From Anthostomella pinea (Eukaryota > Ascomycota > Sordariomycetes > Xylariales > Xylariaceae), in the NCBI GenBank assembly GCA_963556695.1, contig CAUWAG010000008.1:2108001-2172000 (forward strand): 64,000 nucleotides of DNA. The letters are read 5' to 3'. The number at the start of each line of letters is the position of its first letter. Positions within the stretch are counted from its first letter, which is position 1. Below the pieces are notes generated by a model, which worked only from the letters and a program-made list of their open reading frames with translations, was not told where the DNA came from and did not search any database. A program made the translations under genes and the position numbers. Positions 43,910 through 53,266 of this stretch are shown here, one piece after another.

Positions 43910-46900
43910 TCAGAGATCAAAATCAGTGTTATCGTCGCTCTCTCCGGAGTTTTCACCTGATTCCTCTGAATCGCTGTCACTTGACTCTGATTCACTCTCT
44001 GTCCTTCTTTCGTGCCAATCCCTCTGCTCTAGGGCTTCCTTCTTGCGATACCACCCTGGAGGTCCTGGTTTACCTTCGTTATTTCGGTGAAACTCGTACA
44101 GTATCCAGTGACAACCCTGGAGGTTGCGAGCAGGCTGCCACGATGCTGTGCCATCCTGCCACTCGACGTAATACTGCAGCCCCTCCTTCTGGTGCATACG
44201 GCTGTTGGTAACTTTATCGAATATCCACTTCCTCTGCATGCGGCCTCGTTCATCCGGAACGATGATAAGGCCCTCCTGGTCGTCTTGAGAGTCCTTGTTG
44301 ATCTTGGCCTGCTCCCTTGTCCTTGGTTCCTTAACTGGTCGCAACAACGAGTGGTGAAAAACAGGGAAGATGCCATTGAACCGTCCGTCAAGCTCGAGAG
44401 CGCATGCTCTTTTGTATGTTCGTGATACGGCAAAAAGGCCAAGCCATTTGTCGCTAAGCTTCCTGGAGGGCCGCTGAGTGACGATGTTCTCAGAGCTTAG
44501 CCAGACCAAGTCTCCGATTTTGTACGCGGGGGCACCGCCTCTCCTGGTGTTCGTGTATAGCTCGTGGTCTTCCTGTGCTTGTGCCATATTGTGCCGGAGC
44601 TGGTCAAGAAGGTCTTTCATCAGCTCAGCGTGCTTGTCAGCCTTGTCCCATTCTCGTGTCTCATCTTTTGACAGGTTTGGCGGTCTTGGTAAAGGTGGCT
44701 CGATCCCTAGGCGTGGATTCCAACCATAGTTAACAAAAAACGGTGAGAACTTCGTGGTACTGGAGACGGCGTTGTTGGAGGCAAACTCTGCAAGGGGCAG
44801 ATGATCAACCCAATCGTCCTGATTTAGCGATATATAGATGCGAAGGTACTGCTCCAACACGGCGTTCATGATCTCCGTCTGCCCATTCGTCGAAGGGTGA
44901 TACGCAGACGAGGGCTTGAGCCTGGATCCCAGGCGTTCTGCTAATCGTTGCCAGAACTGTGAAACAAACTGAGACCCTCTGTCTGAGGTGATGAATTCAG
45001 GGGCGCCATGGAGTGAAAATACTCTGTGGATGAACGCATCTACCATCATAGGAACGTCTAGTTTATCAACCAGTATGAAGTGCCGCATCTTCGTTAGCCA
45101 GTCGATTACCACAAAGATGTGTTTGTAGACGACTCCATGTCTTGAGCATTCGGGCAATCCGGTGATATAATCAACTGAGATGCTGGCCCAGGGTCTGAAA
45201 GCCACAATTAAAGAGTGTAAAAGGCCCTAGGGGCTCTCCTTCAGTCCCTTTGCTCTTCTGCAAGTGTGGCAGGCCCCGACGAAACCTCCAATCTCTCTGT
45301 ACATCCCTGGCCACTAGTAGTGCCTTTTGATCAGTTCTGCCGTCTTGGCTTCGCCTTGATGACCACTGGCAGGGAGCGCGTATGTATGGTATTTGATCTG
45401 GGAGCGGAGGTGATTGTTTGCGGGGATGAATAGCTTGTTATGGTAGAAAACACGGCCATCCTGCAATTCGCAGTCACCAAAAGGTACTCGTATGAAACGC
45501 TTCACGGTCTTTGGCCACGACCTTTGGATTAGCAAGGCTTTCACCACCTTCTTCGCCATTGGATCAGTATTGTACGCTGCGTCGATGAGGTCGTCAAGGT
45601 CTTCAGAGGTATCCACAGCGTAAAGTCTGAGGTTGTCAGGATCGTCAGGTAACTCTGGAGCCATCCCTAGCGATATTTGCGACTCTGGAAGGACCGTCTG
45701 TTGTCTAGCAGCAACTCGTGAATCCGTGATATCAAGCTTCAAAGATGGATTGTCCCCTGGCCTCCGGCTGAGGGCATCTGGTTTGACCGACTGTTTGCCG
45801 CTCCTATAGACAATCTGGAAGTTGAATTGGCTGAGGAACTCCGCCCAACGGGCCTGTCTCTGTGTCAGGAGCTTGGTGCTCATGAAGTACCGCAGGTTCT
45901 GATGGTCCGTGATGATCTTGAACGGCTCGTCAGACCCCTGAAGCTCCGGGTGCCACTCTTCAAGGGACTTTATAATCGCGAGCAGCTCCTTGTCGTATAT
46001 CTCGTAATTCGCCTCCGCCAGCGTGTGTTTAGACGAGTAGTACCCAACAGGGTGTAACTCCCCATCGTCATCGTATTGGGATATTACTCCTCCAATCGCC
46101 CAGTTGGAGGCATCCGTCTCAACGACCGTTCGTCTCACCGGGTTGAAATATGAGAGTACTGGGGCACGCGTGAATGATTCCTTGAGGATCTGGAACGCGT
46201 GTTTGCAATGGTGAGTCCAGTCCCAGCGTTCCGACGTCTTGAGGAGGACTGTGAGTGGCTTCGCGATCGATGAAAATCCACGAATAAACCTTCGGTAGAA
46301 GTTTGCAAAACCTAAGAACCTCTGGAGTTCCCGGACGTTACGGGGGCTCTGCCAGTCCAACAGTGCTTCTACCTTGTCTGGGTCCATGCTGATGCCGGTG
46401 GTTGGGATGATGAGACCGAGATACTTGGTTTTTGTGGTGTGGAAGTCGCACTTGTCGATGTCAACCTGGAGGCCGGCCTCTCTCAGTGCCTCCAACACCT
46501 TGCGGACGTGTTCCTTGTGTTCTTTCAGGTTCTTGGAGTAGATGAGGATGTCATCAAGGTAGGCTGAAGCAAACCGGTCGAGAAAATCGTACAGAGTGTC
46601 ATTAATATAGTGCTGGAAGGTCGAAGGTGCGTTGCACAAGCCGAAAGGTGTAATGAGGGTCTTGTAGAGCCCGAATCTTGTTGTAAACGCCGTCTTCCAC
46701 TCGTCCCCTTCCGCGATTCGTATCCTGTTGAACGCGGCAATGACATCCAGCTTGGAGAAGACCTTGGATGTACACAACGCGTCAAGGGTCTCGCAGATGA
46801 GAGGGAGGGGGTATCTATTCTTGATCGTAACGTTGTTCAGGCCTCGGTAGTCGACACAGACTCGCACGCCGCCGCCCGGCTTCCGCGCCAGTAGCAGTGG

Positions 46901-48052
46901 TGCCGCTGATCTTGATCGAGAGGGCCGAATGAAGCCCATCTGCATGTTATCGTCCAGGTATTTCTTGACAACCCGGAGTTCGGATTGAGACATGGGACGT
47001 GTCTTGTAGCTAGGGATGTATTTGCTGGGTTCGATGTCAATTCGGTGATCGTATGGTTTGTGTTTAGGTAGCTTCGTGGCTTTGGAAGGAAGGAAGATAT
47101 TGAGAAGGTCGTGGTAATCGGCTGGCAGCTTCCTCTTGATCTCCTCAACCGTCGCGGGCTTCTTATCTTTGAGGTACTTGTCGATGTCCTTGTCTGTGAC
47201 CCTGTTGATGAAGTGTTTGTCAAACAGGTCGTTGACGAAGGAGTGATATCTGACATCCAGCTTGGCCTTGTGTTCTTTGGGGCTGCCTTCAGTAGCGAGG
47301 ATTTGTCTGAGTTTGCTTTCGGTGAGGTCGGGGGGCTCGAGGTCTGGCATTCCTGCTTGTTCGAGCTGTTCAGCAGTGATCCTTGAGATTGTAACGCCCT
47401 TCTGGCGACAGAACCATGCGAAATTCGTTGCTGAAGAGATCTTCAGATCATCAACGGAGCAGTCTCGTAGCATGACCGTTTCTGCGAAATAGACTGTTTT
47501 CCTCCTCTTCAGGCTGGGGTTCGGCGCCTTGCAGCCACCGCGCACCTGCGCAGGTCGTATATGGAAGCAATTCTTGTTGCAGAACTCGGAGCAGAAGGTG
47601 ATTTCGCATGTTCGCCAGTCAATCGTCGGGTTGTGTGTTCGAAGCCAAGGGAAGCCGAGGATCAAAGGGTGTTCATTGCTAAGGTCGGTGAGGAAGCAGA
47701 GGATCGTCTCCAGGTGGCCATCCACCTCCATCGTTACAGCAATGAACTTGGTAATATTGCCCTTCCGTTCGCCGTTGGCAAGGCGCAACTATTTGGGTTT
47801 TGGTAAGCGTAAAATCTCGAAGTTGTGGTCTCGCGCAAAGGTGTTGTCCATGAATGAGAGTGCTGTACACCCCAAATCCAGCAAGGTAACGGCGTTTATC
47901 TTGCCACGGCCGCCCTGACGGACAGTTGCGCGCAAAAGAAGCGAATTTTCGCCTGAATTTGCTGATTTGAGGTATACCACGTCCATATCAGGCACATCCT
48001 CGTGGTTAAGGTCCTGAAGGCGCCTTTCTTCAGGACCTACCCTTTTGACTCC
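43910..48052 (-). pseudogene. Element B pol: protease, RT, RNase H, integrase, chromodomain
   Basis: One frame runs from 48052 (after a TAA at 48053) to a stop at 43910, broken by TAG at 47789-47791, 45314-45316 and 45227-45229. Domains: aspartic protease with DLG where DSG is usual (LLDLGCTALSF); RT with VCVDYRGLNNVTIKNRYPLP and the catalytic AYLDDILIYS; RNase H (VVETDASNWAIGGVIS); integrase zinc finger (HQGEAKTAEL...CHTC); integrase core with Asp in SVDYITGLPE, Asp in FITSDRGSQF and Glu in STNGQTEIMNAVLEQYL. A chromodomain (GLQYYVEWQDGTASWQPARN) follows, then an acidic Ser-rich tail. Pol is in a different frame from gag, so expression needs frameshifting or re-initiation. Confidence 0.93.
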
Positions 48053-48183
48053 TTAGACAGGTGGTTGCTTCCGCCGTGAGAGTCGTGCCCAAAGGAGGTT
48101 TGTGATGATCCTGCCGATGCAGGCCACTGAGAGGAGTCTGCGGATCCAGGCCAATCATCTGCGTTCCCCCTCCAGCCAATAGT

Positions 48184-49779
48184 TCAGAGGCGAAGATCTT
48201 GTGCGTGGCCCTGTTGGTGAGGCTGTCTGAAGGGGTTGTTATTGCCGCCGGCAGGCGCAGATCCTGGTCTCTCCAGGTTGAAGCCGCTGTTCCTCCTTGG
48301 CAGTCCTGTCTGAGGATACCGCGGTGCTTGAGGGCATTCGGACTTGATGTGCCCTCCCTCTCCGCAGTACAGGCAGAGGCACTGGTCTATTTGCTTCTGC
48401 CTCTCGGTAGCTAACAGCCGTCGGAACTTGATGGCGTCGAGGTCCACGAGGTCGCCTGCCGGTGCCGGGGTATGTGGTCGTGGGGGCTGTTGGCCGTGCT
48501 GGTGATTCCCGTGCTGATTGTTCTGGTTGTTATTGCCGTTCTTGTTCTTATTGTTGTCCTTGTTGAAGGGGTTGTTCAAAAACGGATTCTTATTGCCTGT
48601 ATGGTGCGCGTAGTCCATGATGTTTTCCGTCAGAGAACGGTAGCAATCTACCCATCCATCGAAGTCCTCGTTTTGAGGTTTCGGGAAGACACTGATCACC
48701 GCGGACTGCAGTTTGTTGTTCATCTTTTTCTTTAGCTTCTCGACCTTCGCCTTGTCGTCCAGGCCAAGGTCGGCTGCGAGAGCTAAGAACTCCGACAGGA
48801 AGACGTTAAAGGCTGTGTTCTTCTGCTTCAGGTCATCCATCTCCCTGCTGGCATCGCCAGACCGGTTGTGGGAGTCGTATGCTCTCTCGAGCCAGTCAAA
48901 GAGGGCTTCAGAGTTTGCCCACTCCCATGCGGCCAAGTTGCCCGGGTTCTTGTAGATATTCATCAGGTATGAATCCACCGCTATTCTCGCACTGCCGCTC
49001 AGCCGAGAGCATACGTAGATGATCTTGTGGTACTCTGTATTGTACTTCTTGGTCTCCATGTTGATCTTCATTCGGGCACCGCCTTGCCAGGCCCTGAACT
49101 CTCGCCGCCGCTTCTTGTCATCCTTTTCGTCACTGTCAAACCTGTCGGTGTCGGCCACCAGGGATAATGGTTGGGTTGGTTCTCTGGTACTGGCCGCACT
49201 GGTGAACCCTTGAATGCCCTGCTCGAAGGACCGGGCGAGGCTCCCGATGCCGCCTTCGTACGCCTCAACACGACCCTGCACGTTCTGGAGCTGGCTCCGA
49301 AGGTTCGCGTTCAGCGCGTCTCCTGTATTCACCTGCTCCTTGAGGGCGTTGATATCCTGCCCCAGGATGTTCAGCGCATCTTCCAGGGCGCTAAAGATCA
49401 ACTGTGCCTGGTTGTTGGCGCCATGATTGGTAGCGAGGGCAGTCCGAAAGGGTCGAAAGTCTCCATCGCAATTGTTCTGTAAACACGCCTGGAGAACTGT
49501 AGGCCAGCTTGCCCCGAACAGAGTCTCGATGCTCAGTGGCTCGTTGTTGGCGGTACCGAAGTTGCCATCAAATGAAGACATGATGAGTTGAGAGAGGATT
49601 GATCGAGTGAGGTCAGGGTCAGGGTCAGTGTCAGGGTCAAAGTTCCTGAATGGGTGGTTGAATCCGATATAGGAAGGGGTTGAAGAATTCCATATATCCG
49701 TTTCTTGACTCGACGCGTTACCCAATCTTGGGCTCAACGTAAACACCGCGAGCGCGACTTGTTTCAAAGTGAACACCAT
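48184..49779 (-). CDS. Element B Gag
   Basis: An uninterrupted frame of 531 residues from ATG 49779; an internal ATG at 49581 (MSSFDGNFGTANNEPL) is an equally good start. The core contains the Ty3-type capsid-like region (FRAWQGGARMKINMETKKY, DWLERAYDSHNR, FNVFLSEFLALAADLG) and then an Asn/Gln/His-rich linker. One CCHC zinc knuckle, CLYCGEGGHIKSEC, lies near residue 476. It would package the element RNA into cytoplasmic virus-like particles. That gag is intact while pol has three stops suggests little time since inactivation. Confidence 0.92.
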   Translation of the reverse strand: MVFTLKQVALAVFTLSPRLGNASSQETDIWNSSTPSYIGFNHPFRNFDPDTDPDPDLTRSILSQLIMSSFDGNFGTANNEPLSIETLFGASWPTVLQACLQNNCDGDFRPFRTALATNHGANNQAQLIFSALEDALNILGQDINALKEQVNTGDALNANLRSQLQNVQGRVEAYEGGIGSLARSFEQGIQGFTSAASTREPTQPLSLVADTDRFDSDEKDDKKRRREFRAWQGGARMKINMETKKYNTEYHKIIYVCSRLSGSARIAVDSYLMNIYKNPGNLAAWEWANSEALFDWLERAYDSHNRSGDASREMDDLKQKNTAFNVFLSEFLALAADLGLDDKAKVEKLKKKMNNKLQSAVISVFPKPQNEDFDGWVDCYRSLTENIMDYAHHTGNKNPFLNNPFNKDNNKNKNGNNNQNNQHGNHQHGQQPPRPHTPAPAGDLVDLDAIKFRRLLATERQKQIDQCLCLYCGEGGHIKSECPQAPRYPQTGLPRRNSGFNLERPGSAPAGGNNNPFRQPHQQGHAQDLRL

Positions 49780-49920
49780 TTTCCTTGATTTCTCTGAGAT
49801 TTGCGAGGTCTGTGAGGTCTGTGATCATGAGGCGAGAGGCGTGGTTGGCTGTAATAGGTTGGCCTTGATCTGACGATCCTTCGTGAACAAAGAATTCTGA
49901 GACTGAGGCTAGAGGCTGAA

Positions 49921-50466
49921 ATCTGTGAACAAAGGACTAAGTCGGGGCTCGTATAACAACGACCCATAAGCGAGAGGATTCAGGAGGCGAGAGGCTGGAG
50001 CTGAGGTCTGAGAGCTCAAGTAAGGACTAAAGCGGTAACTGAAGCGGTGATCGTGAAATCTGTGAACAAAGGACTAAATCGGGCTCGTGTAACAACGACC
50101 CCTAAGCGAGAGGATTCAGGAGGCGAGAGGCTAGAGCTGAGGTCTGAGAGCGCAAGTGAGGACTAAAGCGGTAACTGAAACGGTGATCGTGAAATCTGTG
50201 AACAAAGGACTAAATCGGGCTCGTGTAACAACGACCCCTAAGCGAGAGGATTCAGGAGGCGAGAGGCTAGAGCTGAGGTCTGAGAGCGCAAGTGAGGACT
50301 AAAGCGGTAACTGAAGCGGTGATCGTGAAATCTGTGAACAAAGGACTAAATCGAGCTCGTGTAACAACGACCCCTAAGCGAGAGGATTCAGGAGGCGAGA
50401 GGCTGGAGCTGAGGTCTGAGAGCGCAAGTGAGGACTAAAGCGGTAACTGAAGCGGTGATCGTGAAG
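49921..50466 (-). repeat. Four 136-bp tandem repeats in element B leader
   Basis: Units begin with ATCTGTGAACAAAGGACTAA at 49921, 50058, 50194 and 50330; spacing is 137, 136 and 136 bp. Copies are about 95% identical. The array fills the leader between the primer-binding site and gag. Confidence 0.93.
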
Positions 50467-50481
50467 TTATTTTGATTAAAG

Positions 50482-50490
50482 GCAGAACAA
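50482..50490 (-). other. Probable self-priming primer-binding site of element B
   Basis: Two bases inside the 5' LTR the minus strand reads TTGTTCTGC. It does not begin with TGG as tRNA-primed sites do. Its complement GCAGAACAA occurs within the LTR itself (minus strand 50539-50531). This is the arrangement of Tf1/sushi elements, where the RNA 5' end folds back as primer. Confidence 0.65.
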
Positions 50491-50492
50491 AC

Positions 50493-50621
50493 TGTCAGAA
50501 GGCCAACTATAGGGGGGGGTAAGATGTATGTTGTTCTGCAGAGAGGCGCAGTACTAATCAGGCGCGAAGGCCATGTATATGTACACGTATGATCCCTTTG
50601 TTCTCGGGATGCTTCCTGACA
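50493..50621 (-). repeat. 5' LTR of element B
   Basis: 129 bp, TGTCAG...CTGACA, right flank GCTAT. It differs from the other LTR by four transitions. Confidence 0.95.
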
Positions 50622-50626
50622 GCTAT

Positions 50627-51670
50627 GACACGATCTATGTGGTGGTAGACCGACTAGGCAAATGCCCGTGGTCTATTCCGACATATAAGATATGTATAAC
50701 CAAGGACCTTGCCACCTTATACTTCAATGGACCTTAGAGAGTCTATGGCACCCCTGAGACTGTGACTTCAGACCATGGTTCCCAGTTTATTGCTGCTTTT
50801 TTAGATGAACTAGCCAAGCTCACAGGGATGGACCTACGCCGCTCTACTGCAGAACACCCTCAGATGGATGGTCAGACAGAGATCATCAACCAGTTCCTTT
50901 AGACCAAGTTCCGACCCTTTATAAGCCACTTTCAGGATGACTGGTCTCAACTGCTGCCCTGTCTTGATTTTGCTTATGCCACATAATATTATACAAGTAC
51001 TGGCTTATCTCCAGCTGAGGTTGAAATGGGGTTTCTTCTAATTATGACATTTGACTGGGATAAATGCAGTCCCTTCTCAAGAAAGATGCCTATTACGGAG
51101 CGGCTGAGTTGTTCAGACGCTCAAGAGTTTGCTGAACGCCGGGTACAGGCCGTGGTACGGGCCAAAACCAATCTCTTCAAGGCACAAACAAAGTACAAGA
51201 AGCAGGCTGACAAGTCCCGATGACCAATTGACTGGAAGCCAGAAGATATGGTATATGTACACAAAGGAGCGTGGCGTACTGACCGCCCATATGATGGGTT
51301 GGACAACCCCTACATGGGACCATATCGGGTTGTCAAACAGATCAATAAGAACGCCTTTGAGATTGACTTACCCCCTGGGATAAACGCTCATCAGGTTATT
51401 AACACAAGCCGCTTAATACGGTCACCAAATGACCCTGTCCCAGGTCAGGTGATACCTCCACTGCCTCCCGTCGACGTGGATGGGGTCCCTGAGTGGGAAG
51501 TTAACAAAATTATGTCCTCCTGCCTAACCCAGGGCAAGCTAGAATACCAGGCTGAATGGACAGGCCATGATCCTGACCCAATGTGGTACCCAGCAGCTAA
51601 CTTCAGAGGCTCGGCTGTACGCGTCAAAGAGTTCCGTGACGCAAATCCCCAGGCGTCAGGTCCCCCTTAA
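50627..51670 (+). pseudogene. Element A integrase core and chromodomain
   Basis: Continues the integrase from the insertion point: DTIYVVVDRLGKCPWS, TSDHGSQFIAAFLDELAKLT, the catalytic-glutamate region HPQMDGQTEIINQF and FQDDWSQLLPCLDFAYAT. The C-terminal part has MVYVHKGAWRT and GPYRVVKQINKNAFEIDLP. A chromodomain (EWEVNKIMSSCLTQGKLEYQ then WYPAANFRGS) ends at the TAA at 51668. Several in-frame TAG/TGA codons lie between blocks. Confidence 0.85.
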
Positions 51671-51822
51671 AGGTTATAACAATAGATAGAGGCCGCTGCT
51701 GATGATCAGGACCTAACTGATCACGAGGAAGACAACCTGCCTGCAAGAGGCTCTGTGCAAGGAGTAAGGAGAACTCAAAAAAAATCATTGTCATAAACTG
51801 ACTTTAATAAGGGGGGGAGTAG

Positions 51823-52034
51823 TGTGACGGCCTGCACAGACCTTCCCACATGACAAGCTGATACTTTCTAATAAGGGAAGGATCTGACCAGAGGATCCCC
51901 TTAAAGGGGCAACCTCTTGCTGTACCTATCTCTCTCTCTCTTCCTTTTCTCTCTAGTCTTGATATTCTCATTAATAGAGTAATAGCTGCTTGCTGCCGGC
52001 CATGTCGCAGCTCCTCAATACGCTCGCCGTGACA
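51823..52034 (+). repeat. 3' LTR of element A (212 bp)
   Basis: Starts TGTGACGGCC directly after the polypurine run AAGGGGGGGAGTAG and ends CGCCGTGACA. A diverged solo copy of the same LTR lies on the minus strand at 56937-57609, which fixes both ends. Confidence 0.88.
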
Positions 52035-52192
52035 TATATAGCCATGTCAGCCACTACTCATACAAGTTTATATGTCTTTGTTATATAAACAATGTGTATA
52101 TGTGCTTTTTTCTGCCCATATAGTAGGTTGTTTGGTCAACTAATAGTTATTCCACTAATAGAGGTAGTCTCACATCTTCCAGCCACTAGATT
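52035..52192. other. Spacer between elements A and copia
   Basis: AT-rich, no coding sense. Its last five bases, AGATT (52188-52192), are the left target-site duplication of the copia element. Confidence 0.7.
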
Positions 52193-52341
52193 TATTAGAT
52201 ACACGGATATTGATTGATGCTTTTGATTGTTCTGCTCTGCGTGCAGAGATTGATCATCTGTCTTCTTGGTGGGTCAGATGCCCTGTGCGTCTCTGCCCCA
52301 CTAGAAATCTTTCAGTGTCTATCTCCGGCTCCTATTCAATA
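52193..52341 (-). repeat. 3' LTR of the copia element
   Basis: 149 bp, left flank AGATT. Confidence 0.9.
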
Positions 52342-52428
52342 TACCCTCTCAGGAACAACTCCTTTTATTTGGGTTGTTCCTGAATATTCAGTCTGTTGCT
52401 CTTCCTGTTTGAGGTCATCTTTAAGTTC

Positions 52429-53266
52429 TTATAGGTTGTGGGCTGCAAGTCTCTCATGGATATCTGTCAGCCTCACTTGCTCTCTGAATGTCTTGAACTT
52501 TGGTGCCAGTATCGCCTTAGTCAGGCTGTCTGCAAGCATTATTTCGCTCTGGACGTACTTGACGTCTATCTTCCCGTTACGTTGAGCTTCCCTTAGCCAG
52601 TGGTTGTGGATATCGACGTGCTTGAGCTTTGTTTGAAGTATTTGAAGGTCTTTTCGCACCAACTTGATGGTCTGTTGGTTGTCATACCAGATCTGGAGAG
52701 TTGGACAGTCTAAGGATACGCCAATTTCTCTAAGGAGGCGCAAAACAAACATCACTTCCTTGGCTGCTTGAGCAAGGAATAACAGTTCTGTTTTTGTTAT
52801 TGAGGTTGTCATTGTGTCCTGTTTGTTCGCTCTCTAGCCAATAATGCCTCCAAATAGCTTTATCACATACTTGTGAGCTCTTTTGGTAGAGGCAGTTGTC
52901 AGCAAACGACGCATTGCTCTATGTTTCAAGCAGATCTTCACCTCCTAGCTGAAGAGCAAAAGACCTGGTACCCTTCATATACTCTAATAAGTGCTCTGCG
53001 GCAGCAGCATGTAAACTGTTTGAGTTGGTGTTAAAGCGTGAAAGCCGAGAGGCAGCAAAGGAGATATCGAGTCGTGCGATCACCGGTGCGTACAGAATTA
53101 ATCTGTTCGTTTTTTGATATCTGTTGATTGAGGCTGGCAAGGCAAGCTTGTCGCTTGGGAGAAGTTCTTGAGGCTTCATGCGGATCTTTGGGCACTTCTT
53201 ATTGTGGTTGATATGGCTTGTAATCTTGTCAATATATGAGGCTTAAGACAGCCAGATGAGCCGCTG
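52429..53266 (-). pseudogene. Copia RT C-terminus and RNase H
   Basis: Recognisable blocks are ILYAPVIARLDISFAASRLS with HLLEYMKGTRSF (the copia post-RT segment), then SITKTELLFLAQAAKEVMFV, LQIWYDNQQTIKLV, KHVDIHNHWLRE and VKYVQSEIMLADSLTK (copia RNase H; the DN and ADxLTK motifs are kept). Stops and frame breaks separate the blocks. Confidence 0.88.

Larger units (their letters stand above)
43736..50621 (-). mobile_element. Element B: complete Ty3/gypsy chromovirus (Tf1/sushi-like), 6886 bp
   Basis: Both 129-bp LTRs start TGTCAG and end CTGACA, and the element is flanked by the 5-bp duplication GCTAT (43731-43735 and 50622-50626). Reading on the minus strand, the order is 5' LTR (50493-50621), primer-binding site, 136-bp tandem repeats, gag, protease-RT-RNase H-integrase-chromodomain, polypurine tract, 3' LTR (43736-43864). 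The LTRs differ at four positions, all transitions (about 3%), so insertion was fairly recent. Gag is open; pol has three in-frame TAG codons and no frameshift. The copy is dead for pol but structurally complete. Confidence 0.96.
42594..52034 (+). mobile_element. Element A: 5'-truncated Ty3/gypsy chromovirus, split by element B
   Basis: The two halves are 42594-43735 and 50627-52034. The left half starts abruptly within the RT-RNase H connection and carries RNase H and the integrase zinc-finger region. The right half carries the integrase core, a chromodomain, a polypurine tract (about 51808-51822) and a 212-bp 3' LTR. The 5' LTR, gag and most of RT are missing. The interruption falls inside the integrase, between a GCTAT and its duplicate, and frame sense resumes exactly across it (KDKLGY then DTIYVVVDRLGK). 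Confidence 0.9.

Noticed and set aside
43910..45205. Treating the integrase/chromodomain part as an independent gene
   Set aside because: It is in the same frame as the upstream RT part, separated only by two TAG codons, and lies within the LTR-bounded element.
49921..50466. Regular repeats resembling a CRISPR array
   Set aside because: Units are contiguous 136-bp copies without unique spacers, in a eukaryotic retrotransposon leader.
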